Below are positions 1 to 11,074 of a stretch of DNA of 64,000 bases, in pieces (within the stretch, counting starts at the first letter, position 1; every line of letters begins with the position of its first letter). The notes beneath the pieces are model-generated. The model saw only the letters and a program-made list of their open reading frames with translations, was not told where the DNA came from and ran no database searches. The stretch is from the NCBI RefSeq assembly GCF_029852145.1, contig NC_079970.1:10287662-10351661 (forward strand), written 5' to 3'. The position numbers and the translations under genes were made by a program. Origin of the DNA: Microplitis mediator (taxonomy: Eukaryota > Arthropoda > Insecta > Hymenoptera > Braconidae).

Positions 1-10
1 CCAGGTCTCC

Positions 11-1918
11 CTACTTCCACTCCGTTGTAACACCTGTAAGTTTGTTTAGAGGACCTTGAGCTTTTGCGACGTCCTGCAAGTGTCTGTGATACCAATTGAC
101 GAGACCTAGAAAACTACGAAGCTGTTTTCTGTTCGCCGGACGAGGGTAGTTGATGATTGGTGCTATCTTCTCTGGATCTGTATGAAGACCATCTTTATTT
201 ACAAGAAACCCCAAAAATTTGACTTCAGGTCGACAAAATTTGCATTTTTCAGGATTTATGAGTAGACCAGCGTCTCTGAAGACTTCAAATACCAAACTTA
301 GAATTTTCTTATGTTCTTCAATAGTTTCACTGATGACTATCCAGTCGTCTAAATATGCAAAGACTTGGTCAGCCCATTCCATCGGAAATTCTCGTTCAAC
401 CAAAATTTTGTGGAATCTTTCCTTTAACTTGTCCATAGCTTTTTGAAATGTACTTGGTGCACTCACTAGTCCATATGGCATCCGCAACCACCCAAATTGC
501 CCTCGTCCTTCCACGGAAAAAGCGGTGAGAGGAATCGACGCAAGAGCCATGCGGATTTGATGGAAAGCTTCTTTTAGGTCCATCGTACTTATATACACTG
601 CACCATGTAATGCGCTTAATATGCGTAGCATATTAGGTAATGGATAAGCTGGTGGTATCGTGACTCGATTTATGGGTCTATAGTCAACACAAAATCTCCA
701 AGTATTATTCGGTTTCGCTACCATGACCGGCGAACATGACCACACGCTGTAGCTTGGTCTTATAAACTTTTTCTCAAGTAATTCATCAATCTGTCTGTTC
801 AACTCTTTATTTATAACGGGACTGCGTCTGTACGGTTTTATTCTGACTGGTTTGGCATCAGGCTTCAGAACAATCTCGTGTTTAATAATGTTAGTGAGTC
901 CTCGACTTGACATAACTTCAAATTTCGCCATTTCCATTTTAATGAAATTTTTGAAGTCAGTTTCTTGATCTTCTGCTATTGATGCGCACCTCGTCACGTT
1001 TTCTTTGCAAGAAATGAGTTCAAACGGATGTATCTCGGGACTACCACTGAACTGCCAAGTTCTATCCTTACTGTTAATTATTACTCCAAATTGTAATGCA
1101 AAATCCATTCCCAAAACTACAGAATAACCAAGATCTTCAATTATACTTAGATATTGTTCTCCCGCTACCGAACCAATCTGTATGATAAAAGGAGCGCCAC
1201 CCAGACTTTTACACAGCGTATGATTTGCCAGCAGAACCCCACGTTTTTGTGTTTCGTCAGGTCTAAGTTCCCCTGACGCGTACTCTCTGATGTCATGATA
1301 CACCTTGGCATTGTGATAGGATCTTTCACTGCCAGTGTCCAGAATGCCATTAAGTTTAATAGCAAAAATCCAGAGTAGCACTGGTATTCTTGCAGTGAAT
1401 TCAGGTGGTCTTGGTCCTGAAGCAGGAACAAAAATTTTCCTTTTCGCTAGACGATATTTAATGGCAGCTGACAATGGCTGATTCTGAAGTACTTTTGGAA
1501 TGAAGACTTCTTGAGGTGAATGTGTTATCTTGGTATCTACTGCCTGTGGCTCTGGATCGTTTACTTTCAGAGTACACGGCGAAGATACGTTGAACTTGAG
1601 GTCCACTGGCTCCAAACCCGGTTGGAATTCATCTTCCCATGGTGTTTCTGGTTCATCATCCTGCTCCACTGTGGTCGTAATTAAATTAATACTGGGGTTT
1701 TGGTCTGGTTGATTAAGATCTTGTATAGTAAAATTTGGATCTTCCATTAGTTGAATTAACTGATTAACAGTTTTGATAGAATCAGTCGTTAGATCTTTCT
1801 GAATTAACTTGATGATTTCCTCAATGTCTATTTTAATTAAAGACATGGTGGCTAAGCGTGTGACACTGCCTGGAATGGCATGCAGCGGCGAAGTAGGTAC
1901 TACAACTGCCTGCGACAC
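11..1918 (-). pseudogene. pol: gypsy pol: aspartic protease and reverse transcriptase
   Basis: The open frame is 635 codons. It holds a retropepsin-like region with the catalytic DTGS motif (about residues 195-198) and a second protease segment (GMDFALQFG near 270). A Ty3/gypsy reverse transcriptase core follows, with FCVDYRPIN, STMDLKEAFHQI, MPYGL and the catalytic YLDD box near residue 520, then FLGFLVNKDG and a connection segment. The frame closes at a TAG (13-11) just where RNase H should begin, which I read as nonsense rather than a true end. The first codon listed is GTG. No ATG start is obvious, so pol may be reached by frameshift or readthrough from gag, or the junction may be damaged. 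Together with the gag upstream, family assignment is firm. Confidence 0.92.
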
Positions 1919-2175
1919 TACCTTCCGGCTATTCTGTTGAGGTAAACTGCCAAGTTGAGAATATTGCGGTAAAGTAGATACTACAACTGCCTGCGATATT
2001 TCAGACTGGCTAACAGATTCAGGCGTACTGCCTAGTTAAGAATACTGCGGCGTAGTAGCTAGTACAACTGCCTGCAATATTTCAGACTGGCGAACGCTGC
2101 CTGGATGAGGACATTGCGGCGTAGTAGCTAGTACAGCTGCCTACGATGTCTCCAACCGGCTAACCCTTGTGTCTT
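1880..2175 (-). repeat. 81-bp tandem repeats between gag and pol
   Basis: A block containing ACTGCCTGCGA and a CAGACTGGCT-like segment recurs at about 1905, 1986, 2067 and (shorter unit) 2136. The spacing of 81 nt equals 27 codons, so expansion or contraction would keep the frame. It sits exactly at the gag-pol junction. Several units now contain stops in the pol frame. Confidence 0.8.
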
Positions 2176-2244
2176 GAGTCGATATATTTAACCCCTGTGT
2201 TGTTCTTGCGACATCCTGAGCCGACGGGGAGTTCGATTCAGGTA

Positions 2245-4293
2245 TTAGTCGTTTTTTCGGTTGTCACCTCGACTATCGATATTCTCTTGATGAGTTGGAG
2301 TTCGACATTCTGGTGATGTTGAATTTTTCGGTATGTTGTCATTTGCGTAAACTAATAAGTTACATTTACTTCTCGTATGTCCGGTCTCAAAACAGATGTT
2401 ACAGACTTCTTGTCTGGGATTCTCACATACCTCAAAGACGTGTCCTGGGACCTCACAGTTAAAACACGGTCTTGTATATCTCGGAGCCACTACTGGGTTT
2501 TGATTAAAACCCGATGTTCCTACTGGAGTTTGATTCATACGAGGTCTGAATTGTTGTGGTCTTATATTGTATTGGTTGTTTTGAGGTCTGTCATAATTTG
2601 TATTATTCCTCATCTGTACCCCATATTTATTATTGTATGTTTCGGATGGTGGTGCTACCATAAGGTTACATCTTGAAGGTTCCAAATCCTCTTCTTCATA
2701 GACCAGATCATCACTTGGCGACTGAATCATATTAAATCTTGTTTTTTCTTGGAATTTGACATTTTTATCAATTGTAGCTGCGGGTTGTTGAGCCTCCTCT
2801 ATACATCGAGTGGCCTCGTGTAACGCATTTAACAAGTCCTCATATGAGTAAACTGATCTGGCAAAAACTAGAGTTCGAAGTTCATCCGTCAGTTGGTTAC
2901 GGATACAAGCGACTTGCTCTGGTACTGGAGGAGGTATCTGCATAGCTTGGTACTTCTGCTGTATTTTTAGTACAAACTCGGTTACATTATCTCCTGGTTT
3001 CATTCGCATCTTGGTGACTTCTATAATAATTTGGTGGTCAATTGCAGAGCTGCCGAAAGCCTTTCTGAATTCTGTCTTGAACTGATTATAGTTTGTCCAT
3101 CGTAAGTAGTTGGCATCAAACCATTGAGCTGCCGCTCCCTGGAGTATATAGCTCATTGCTTTCAGTAAATCCCATTCCGACCAGCCTTCTCTGTGGGCTC
3201 TGGCTTCGGTGGCGTAGAGAAAATCATTCACAGTCATGTTTTCTTGAGGATAATGTAAATTACCCATTTTTAGGCTATGCAGAATGTCCTTCTACCTTCT
3301 CTCGACGTTGTACCTGCCTAGACTCGGTTGATAGACAGGATTTAGAACGGGTGCCCCCGGCGCGTTATAGAAACCTCCCTCTGCCTGGGGGTGACTTCTT
3401 GCTCTTTCTCCTGGATAATTGTTGTTGTTATTCTGGTTGGGGACCGGAATCTGGCGTTGAGGACCCATTTGTAATTGACGTAATTGTTCTTGGAGAAAAT
3501 TTATTCTGTCCCCCACTGATATATTTTGGTTATTGGGATCCGGTCTGTCATCACGGTAGTACCCAGGTTGGTGTGGTAGTTGATCTTGAAGTTCGTGGTG
3601 TGGCAGTCTGTCAGCAGCTGGGCCCTCCCCCCTCGCCAAATGTTGGCCCATCGGGGCAACGTTTGCATTAAGTTGGAGCTCAGCTGCTCTCCAATATACC
3701 GGTGAATTAGATTGCCACGAATTATCTCTTGAATTCCATCTATTGTTCATTTCCCGTTGATGATCCATGATTTCTCTCATTACTTGCGACAGATGATTTA
3801 TTTGTATAGCGTTCTGTTCATTTATATTTCTCTGATCACACGATAATTGGCGTATCTGCCGAGTACTGTCATCCATACGGCTAAATATGCGTTGCATATC
3901 TGGAGGTATATTGTTCTGAATGTGATTTAAGCTTCCAGCGAAATCCATTTGTTCATTCGTGATTCCATCTTGTCCAGGTACCGGCCTACGGACATCCTCA
4001 GCCTGCGTTCTGGGTGGGAAATTCCACCCATCAGCGGCTCCGATCATTCCGTGGCTATCTGGTGGTACGTATGGAGGTAACGAATTCGCCGGCACTGAGC
4101 TTGAAACCGTGCTGTTAGTTGTGGTGATCGTTGGTGTTGTCCTTGTTGTTGTAGTTACAGTTGTGACTGTCGATAATCTCGGTAGTGGACCAGGATTTGA
4201 TGAGACAGTCGGGCGGTTAAACCCTCGACCTGCCGACAACCTCCGTCCGTCCGGAGCTTCTTGAGTTTGTTCTTGGTTAAACATTATCACCAT
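2245..4293 (-). pseudogene. gag: gypsy gag: capsid and two CCHC zinc knuckles, one nonsense codon
   Basis: Two adjacent open frames (4293-3292 and 3267-2245) share one reading frame and are separated only by a TAG at 3294-3292 and eight codons, so they form one gag of about 680 codons. The N-terminal half is Gln/Asn/Pro-rich and poorly conserved in character. The second half has a retroviral-type capsid segment (AAAQWFDANYLRWTNY near the middle) and near its C terminus two zinc knuckles, CFNCEVPGHVFEVC and a second starting CNICFETGHTRSKC. These bind RNA in retroelement Gag proteins. The ATG at 4293-4291 begins the frame and lies about 580 nt downstream of the primer-binding site. Confidence 0.9.
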
Positions 4294-4294
4294 T

Positions 4295-4876
4295 TATTTT
4301 TCTTTGTACAAATAATTTATGCCACTACAATTTTGTTGACCGGTTTTGCTTATTTAATTCCCGACAATCATTTATTTGTTTTCAATTTTAAGTCCGAGTA
4401 AATTTAATCCTTTATTTACGTTTTTATATTCGATGACTCATCCGGTAGCAAGTAAAATTTTAAACCGACGACTATTTTACTTGATTTTGTATATTCATTG
4501 AATTTTACTTATTTTATTATCGCATTAATTATTTTAAGTAAATTAATAAATTATTTCAAGTAAATTTATTAATTATTTTAAGTGAATATCCTTAAAATAT
4601 TTGCAGTAAATGTCTTTAAAATATTATAATTATCATTATTGCCAATAACCCAATTATTTTATAGTAAATCTTCTTTCGTTTTCTCAATTAGTTTTTTTCG
4701 GCTTCCAAAATTTTCCCGATATTTTTTCCAATATTGATATTTATTCAAAGTAGTTTTTCAAAAAATTTTCATGCCACTTTAATCAAACTTTTTTCTATAA
4801 TTCTTTTGCGAATTTATCCATATAATTTATTTATAATTAAACCCCTCAGTCTCTCTTACAATTAATTACCAGGTTT
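4295..4876 (-). other. untranslated leader between primer site and gag
   Basis: AT-rich stretch with no open frame longer than about 60 codons on either strand. It is the 5' untranslated region of the gypsy-type element by position. I see no other feature in it. Confidence 0.6.
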
Positions 4877-4894
4877 TTCAATAGTTGGGCGCCA
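4877..4894 (-). promoter_or_regulatory. tRNA-Lys-type primer-binding site
   Basis: Minus strand reads TGGCGCCCAACTATTGAA. The first 11 bases match the 3' end complement typical of tRNA-Lys priming in retroelements, and the site lies upstream of gag as expected. Homology to the tRNA drops after about base 11. Confidence 0.7.
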
Positions 4895-6270
4895 AATATA
4901 ACAGGGCTAAGCTGGTTACTCTGGTCGTCCTTTTTAAGGGCGCCACTGAAAGTATTAACGGTCTTCCAGAACCGGGTCTTAATGTTCAGGGTCGTGCGAG
5001 TTAAGAGTAAGAGAGAGGAGAAAGAGGATAAATTACAAATAAATTAAACACAGTTAAAATTTACACTTTTACCTTTTATTTATTCGACCTTGACAATCTT
5101 TTATTTCATATAACAAAACCCGTTATCTCTTATAAACCTTATAATCTTATTTTATAAACCTTATTAAACCTTTTATAAACCCTTATAACCTAATGTCAAC
5201 TACCTTTGACAATTTTATTTTAAACCTTCACACGCAACTTATCTTATATATGCCAACTACCTTTGGCTTTACACACACATTACCGAGTCCCCGGACTTTT
5301 TATCACACACACACACACACACACACACGCGGTTAAAATAGCGTCTGACTCTCACCTACTTTTCCCTCCACGAATTTACTTTAATAAATTAATTAATCTT
5401 TGAATTAAGAAAATTAATTAACTAATTTATTTTTGATTGACTTCCACTTTTACTTTTATCAATTTCTTCCTTTTAGTAATTATCTGTATCAACAATAAAT
5501 TTCATCGGAGATATCAACACCACGTTTACCCGATACTTCAAAGTACGCGTTACTGACTGCTTTTAACTTTATCTAATTCTTTTCTTTTCGATTAATTATT
5601 AATTTTAATCGTTAATTAATTCTTTATAAATTCAATTTTCTCATTAATTTATTTTATTTAATTTAATCTCCCGGTGATTCTAATCACTAATTATTCCCGG
5701 AGACTAATTATTCCAAATCTCTACTGGATTTTAGATTTTATTAATTTATTGTTATTTTATTTTATTAATTATTGCGGACTAGACTACGACTAGATCGCGA
5801 GGATTTCCGGCGTGTGTGGGGCGCACAACCTGCCTGGAAATTTTACTGCGTAGTATCTCGACGAGCGAGCGACGTGGTTAAATATTTTACTTAGTTTATT
5901 TAATAATTTCGACCCGTTTAATCGCGACAATACGTCGACGTACTCGACGTATGACTACGTATTTTAATTAATAAATATTCCGGCCTTTATTGCCTGGAAT
6001 ATTTTATTAATAAATACCTGTTTTTACTTTAGCGTCTTCCGTTAGTTGTCCGCCTCGCGGATCCAAGTTTGCGGGTGTCGGGTTCGGGCTCGTATCACTC
6101 AGCGTCTTCGTCGTCCTGCGTGTATGCCAGATCTTTTGTCCTCCTAGCTCGTATCTCCTTCACCTGCTTTTATAATGATATTAGAAAAATATACCACGGA
6201 TACCGGCCGTATGCCTGGTACCTTTTATAGATTTATCAAATTTTATCGCTTGGTTCCACAATAGAAGCTA
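4895..6270 (-). repeat. probable 5' LTR of the gypsy-type element
   Basis: Noncoding, AT-rich sequence upstream (in element sense) of the primer site. It contains a (CA)n microsatellite at about 5305-5328. The inner edge would end in TGTTATATT beside the primer site. The outer edge cannot be proved without the partner LTR. The length would make it a long LTR. Confidence 0.5.
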
Positions 6271-6279
6271 AGTCTCAAT

Positions 6280-6785
6280 TTTATAAATACCTTTTTCTTT
6301 TAGCAGTGTTCGGTGGACAGCGTCTCACGTGGCTCTCTTACTCGAGGTTCCGGTCGGACTGACTTACCCGGCTCTCGTCTTCCGCACTTTTTCGGGTGCG
6401 CTTCACTCGGACATCTTCGGACAATTAACCACTCCTACTTACTACTAACTGGGACCGACGACGAGCTCCCCCCGACTACAGTAAGTACTTACGCATGACT
6501 TGCTCAAGATCTGCTCGAGGCTTAAGGTCAATTTTGAGCATTGAGCAGATTTTAACCAAGTCATGCGCAAATATTTTCACCTACTGTCTTCCTCCGGAAT
6601 TGAGTTATAATCAGGCACGAATTTCTCGTGTAAGGCTTCTATTAGGCTCGCATTTTAAATCTGGTCACAAGTATCTGCAGCAAGACACATTCGTAGTAAA
6701 AGACACTAGCACCTGTCGATCTTGAGAGCAGACTTGCTTAAGAATTGAAAAATATTATTGTATGAGTTAATTATTTTAATTTTAG
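6280..6785. other. non-coding spacer with a hairpin
   Basis: Only short, unconvincing open frames are present. The one clear structure is the inverted repeat at 6493-6566. The stretch ends at a possible splice acceptor (AG at 6784-6785) before the small exon. Confidence 0.5.
6493..6566. repeat. 24-bp imperfect inverted repeat (hairpin)
   Basis: Arms 6493-6516 and 6543-6566 match at about 21 of 24 positions (GCATGACTTG...ATCTGCTC against GAGCAGAT...CAAGTCATGC) with a 26-nt loop. It could be a tiny MITE or a structured RNA segment. Confidence 0.75.
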
Positions 6786-7215
6786 AAACAATAAAGTACT
6801 TGGCATTGGATGCTAGGGTAGTAAGAAACTCAATAAATTTAGGGAAATACATTACTAAACAACCCAAAAAAAAACGGCAGAAAGTAATGAAGAAATTGAG
6901 GAATTCTGGGATGTTATTAATGAAACGAGTAGTGATGTCGGTGAGGATAAAATCGATGGCTTACATTTTATCAATCAATTATCGTCCGTTAAGAAACTGC
7001 TCGATATGGAAATGGAGCAATTGATAAAGAAAGTAAACAATGTCAAGCTATTGGATAAATGCATGAAAGAAAAAATTGATAAGCTGACTGAAATTGAAAC
7101 CATAGAAATATACCGGGATAATTTACTACGTACACATTTGAAAAATATTAGAAGATTGTACCTTCAAAAAAATAAATTTGTAAAAATGATTGTATTGGAT
7201 GCAGAAAAGTGTTGA
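6786..7215 (+). pseudogene. small unknown lysine-rich coiled-coil protein, 3' exon with a frameshift
   Basis: After an AG at 6784-6785 the frame reads about 30 codons (LDARVVRNSINLGKYITKQ) up to a run of nine A at 6866-6874. From there the coherent frame continues shifted, with an acidic patch (EEIEEFWDVINE) and a Lys/Glu/Leu-rich stretch of about 80 residues with coiled-coil periodicity, ending VKMIVLDAEKC and a stop at 7213-7215. An indel in the A run explains the break better than two unrelated frames, because both halves have protein-like composition. An AATAAA lies about 100 nt downstream. I do not recognise the family. It may be the last exon of a host gene or of a mobile element. Confidence 0.5.
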
Positions 7216-7425
7216 ATGTTTTATTATTTTTATTATTATTATTATTATTTTTTTTTTTTATTTAATTCAATGTTAAAAAATTAGAACAACAATATGGCCA
7301 TGCGCAATGTAAAACAGAAATAAATTATTATCATTATTATTTTTTATTATTGTTATTGTTATTATTATTATAATTATTATTATTAATATTATTATTATAA
7401 TGATAGATCAAATAAATGGACCAGA
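7216..7425. repeat. ATT-rich microsatellite tracts
   Basis: Imperfect (ATT)n runs occur at about 7222-7262 and 7335-7400. No coding signal is seen. Confidence 0.8.
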
Positions 7426-7429
7426 GCCG

Positions 7430-7890
7430 TTTATTAAATTAAATTTACATGTATAAAATAACTAATAGCTATTAATTCAATAAAATGTACCAGATAATTA
7501 CACCACAGCCGTCTTTAAAAATAAAAAATGTAAATGTACATTTAATTGATAGACAGATTTTGTGTAATTACCTGGTACGTTTATATTGAATCAATAGCCA
7601 CAAACCAATTCGTACATAACGGTCAATTGATAGACAGCTGTTGTCTTATTACCTTGTGATTTTAGTTAAATAAATGGCTATCAATTAAATTGTAAATGTA
7701 CATTTAATTGATAGACAGATTTTGTGTAATTACCTGGTACGTTTATATTGAATCAATAGCCATAAATGAATTCGTACATGTACAGTCAATTGGTAGACAG
7801 CTGTTGTCTCATTACCTCGTGACTATTGTTAAATCAATGGCTATCATTTAAATGTACATGCGCAGTTAATTGATCGACAGCTTTTGTGTA
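7430..7890. repeat. 81-82 bp satellite, first block
   Basis: Units carry CAGCCGTCT, AAATGTACAT and ATTGATAG motifs. A dimer copy repeats at 162-bp spacing (for example 7536 and 7698), which is twice 81. Orientation flips inside the block near 7530, with the right part mostly in the opposite sense (TTGATAGACAG, TAATTACC). The family recurs at 15475-16251 and 31448-34945. Confidence 0.8.
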
Positions 7891-7900
7891 ATTCTTTTCT

Positions 7901-10825
7901 TTTTCGAATAAGAAGACTTTTACTAATGAGGGCTACCCACCAGTTGGGCGGAGCACCGAGATTCCGACTGATGACGACCTTGGCGAACAACGGACTGCAT
8001 TTAGGTGGACGGAGGAATTACGAGTCGATCTCCTGATGTGCTATAATAACAGTGAACCGGAGCGGAGAGGTTATATGGATAGGATGCATGCTCTCTGGAG
8101 CGATATGCACCTTAACCATAGCCATTTTTCACAACAACATATGCGTGATTATGCCTCTCATCTCCGGCGAACACGAAGATAACGGTTAAATAACAGACGG
8201 CTATCTCACCATCTGTCATTTCCAGCACAGCTTTATGAGGAGAGACGCCGTTCTTCCGAAGACGCCGACAATGATTTTGAAAGACGACAAGTATGTGTCT
8301 CTAAAAAGACACACTACCCCAAAGACCAACTTGACACGGAAAACCACGAGCTATCGACTCGGATTTAGAAGGATTCTACTCTACCCACCATCAATTAAGC
8401 TGTCTATGATGCTGCTTCCTCACTCTTACCTCCGGCAAGAAATAATACTTCTTCTCCTGAGGCTAAGATGAGAGGTCGCATTGGGCAGCTTTCACTGAAG
8501 ATTGATGATTTCCGGAAACGTGTCTCCCGCATTCAGTGTGTGATTGAGTACGTAAATGCTCGTAACGCGTTTACGCCTAAAGTCCGCCGTATTGCGGCTG
8601 GACTACGATATCAACATCACACACTGAATAAGGAGAATCTTCTTAACATCAAAGAAGGTTCCCTTAACAGGTTGCGGGCTCTGGTGACTGCTAAAAAGTC
8701 ACTAGAGAAAAAGCCGAAGCGGCTGACCGATAACTCTTTGTTTCGGTTAAGTCCTTCACGCTTTCTGACACCTAAGACATCTGTTTCTGGCGATCCCCCA
8801 TCTATCGAGCGATCTAAAAGAGGCCTGTCAGGTTGCACAGAAAATCTGTTAGTAGATCGTTGTGTCATTCAAGACGCGGTCTACTATCAGCGCAACCTGT
8901 CAATGGCCTGGATTGACTACCGTAAGGCATTTGATTCAACATCTCATGAGCTCATTCTCTTATTGCTCAAATGCCTTGGGGTCAATCGCGATACAGTGGG
9001 ATGCATACAGCATACGATGCAACTTTGGCGAACATGGTTCCACATATCATGTGGCAACGACAAACGTGTGATCGAAGTTGTACCGTATAAACGAGGTGTC
9101 TTCCAGGGAGATTCCCTGAACCCTCTGAGGTTTTGCATCTCACTGCTGCCGATATCTGTTGCGCTACGCCGTACCCGTGGATACTCAGTGGGCCCACCAA
9201 CTGATCGGAAATATTCGATCACCCACTTACTCTACATGGATGATCTGAAGGTATATGCTCCTGATGAGGAACACCTTCAGACAGCCTTAAACATCGTAGG
9301 GGAGTATACATGGGATGTCGGCATGGCTTTTGGGTTGGACAAGTGCGCGGTCGTTAATCTGGTGAGGGGTAAGTGCTCTGATTTGCGCGAAGATATCGAG
9401 TTAGTAGATGGGAGCGTCATTGACCATCTTGACGCCGGAGAGTCGTACAAATATCTAGGGATTGACGGGAGTCCTATGCAGGATGTCTCGAAAATCAAAA
9501 CGACTCTCTGCAGCGAGTATGGGCGGAGACTCCGGAAAATCTGGTCATCAGAACTTTCCGGGAAAAACAAAGTCTCTGCAACTAACATGCTTGCTGTCCC
9601 AGTACTACTCTACTCTTTCGGTGTCCTTAAATGGACCCGAAAAGAGCTTAGAGATCTCGATATCAAGACACGCAAAGTCATGAATATCAATCGGAGCATG
9701 CACCCTAAATCCTCAGTCACCAGATTATACCTTTCCCGGCACATCGGAGGGAGAGGTCTACAGAGCTTGGAGTGTCTACACGATCGTTTGGTTTTGGGTT
9801 TAACATACGAAGTTGTCAATTTCACTGCAGATGAGGACGACTTCCTTATGCAGATTGTTCATAGTCATGAGAATCTGCAGAAGGGAGCGTTCTTATATAA
9901 GGCAGCAAAGTACGCGGCAAAATCCCTCGGTCTCGGAAGAGTAAACCCTCTTATCGAACTCCCTAAGGAGGAATTTAAGAGTGTCGTCAGGAATGCTGAG
10001 CAGCAAAAACTGCTCAGTACACACATGGACAAGTCCATGCACAGCGTGTTCTTCAAACACGTGCGTGACCATGGCTTGTCCACCCAGCTGACGTTTTCCT
10101 TCCTTAAGTCAGCTGGCCTGATGTCCGAGACCGAAGGATATATTTTTGCCTGCCAAGATGGTGTAATCAATACCCTCGAATACCGTGCGAAAGTACTCCA
10201 GATGCAGCTACCCGACACATCGTGTAGGGTATGTAAGCAACACCCAGAGACGCTTATGCATCTCTTGTCAGCATGTCCTGTGCTGGCAAGAAGTGCATAC
10301 ATCCAGCGTCATAATGCTGCTCTGCGAGTACTTTACTACCACCTTAGACATACGCACGGTATCGATAAAACACCAGTGCTGCCTTATCTGCCAGGAGATA
10401 TTCCGCAAGTTGTTGAGAATGACCGTTGTCGCATTTACTGGAACGTGCCATTCGCAACAACGCGGAAAATAGATCACAACAAACCTGATATTGTGCTCTT
10501 CGATAAAACCGCTCGTGACATTTATGTCATTGAGTTTTCAGCTCCTGCTGAGTATAACATCACGGTTAAAGAAGAGCACAAACACGAGATATATCAGGAT
10601 CTCCTGTTTGAAATTGGCAAACTTTACCCCGGCTACCGTGTCAAACTTGTCGTCTTCATTGTTGGCGTCCTTGGAGGGATGAAACAGTCGTTTGTGTCTG
10701 CATTAGCTAGAATACCAACCTGTTCTGCGCAAGTTGAGTTTCTGGCATCGCGGATGCAAAAGGCTGTTATTCTCGGGTCCCTCCGTCTCCTAAGGCAAAG
10801 GAACTTGGCCTGCTGCGCATGCTGA
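7901..10825 (+). pseudogene. RLE-type non-LTR retrotransposon ORF, three in-frame stops near the N terminus
   Basis: The uninterrupted part is 8468-10825 (785 codons). The same frame extends upstream to about 7901, broken only by TAA 8180-8182, TAG 8366-8368 and TAA 8396-8398. The upstream part holds a Myb/SANT-like motif (FRWTEELRVDLLMCYNN, then YMDRMHALW). In the main part the order is: reverse transcriptase with AWIDYRKAFDS, GVFQGDSLNPLRFC and catalytic YMDDLKV; a Cys-His motif CRVCKQHPETLMHLLSACP; and a nuclease core KPDIVLFD followed by YVIEFSAP, the PD...E-x-x pattern of restriction-like endonucleases. Usual fingers and palm order is intact, so the protein decayed recently and mainly at its start. 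Confidence 0.88.
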
Positions 10826-10865
10826 TCATCTTGTTGATGAAGCATCGCAGCAGTAACGATTTGGC

Positions 10866-10917
10866 GCTCAGGTGAGGCCCTCGGTAGAGTCGGACTACCG
10901 GGGATAACCCCCTGAGC
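10866..10917 (+). other. 3' UTR hairpin of the RLE retrotransposon
   Basis: GCTCAGG (10866-10872) pairs with CCTGAGC (10911-10917), and inside it CCTCGGTAG pairs with CTACCGGGG around a short loop. A stable 3' RNA structure ahead of the tail is typical of elements whose reverse transcriptase recognises the 3' end of its own RNA. Function is inferred. Confidence 0.55.
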
Positions 10918-10929
10918 ATTTAACTTAAA

Positions 10930-10933
10930 AAGA

Positions 10934-10973
<40 letters not shown>

Positions 10974-10985
10974 TAATAATCTTTA
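10930..10985. repeat. (AAT)n tract shared by two retrotransposon 3' ends
   Basis: About 15 AAT repeats. The plus-strand RLE element ends into it from the left and the minus-strand LINE ends into it from the right (AATAAAG then ATT repeats on the minus strand). Confidence 0.85.
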
Positions 10986-11074
10986 TTTAGCTTTTGGCTA
11001 TTATCAGTCATTTACAAATTTATCACAGATATTTTACAATCACAAATGATAAGTAAATTTTACAAATTTAAGGG

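Larger units (their letters stand above)
1..6270 (-). mobile_element. Ty3/gypsy-type LTR retrotransposon, 3' part outside the window
   Basis: Read on the minus strand the order is a long LTR-like leader (about 6270-4895), a primer-binding site (4894-4877), about 580 nt of untranslated leader, gag (4293-2245), an 81-bp repeat block, and pol with protease and reverse transcriptase (1918-11). RNase H, integrase and the 3' LTR would lie to the left of base 1. Gag and pol each carry a nonsense codon, so this copy is inactive. The outer boundary near 6270 is a guess because no second LTR is in view. Confidence 0.85.
7895..10985 (+). mobile_element. non-LTR retrotransposon with restriction-like endonuclease (R4/Dong/NeSL-like)
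   Basis: One long frame from about 7901 to 10825 encodes an N-terminal DNA-binding region, reverse transcriptase, a zinc-binding motif and a C-terminal PD-(D/E)XK-type nuclease. A 3' untranslated hairpin (10866-10917) and an (AAT)n tract follow. Elements with this layout insert by target-primed reverse transcription. The clade name is by architecture only. Confidence 0.85.

Noticed and set aside
3093..3671. Plus-strand 192-codon frame
   Set aside because: Antisense of gag across its nonsense codon. No motif.
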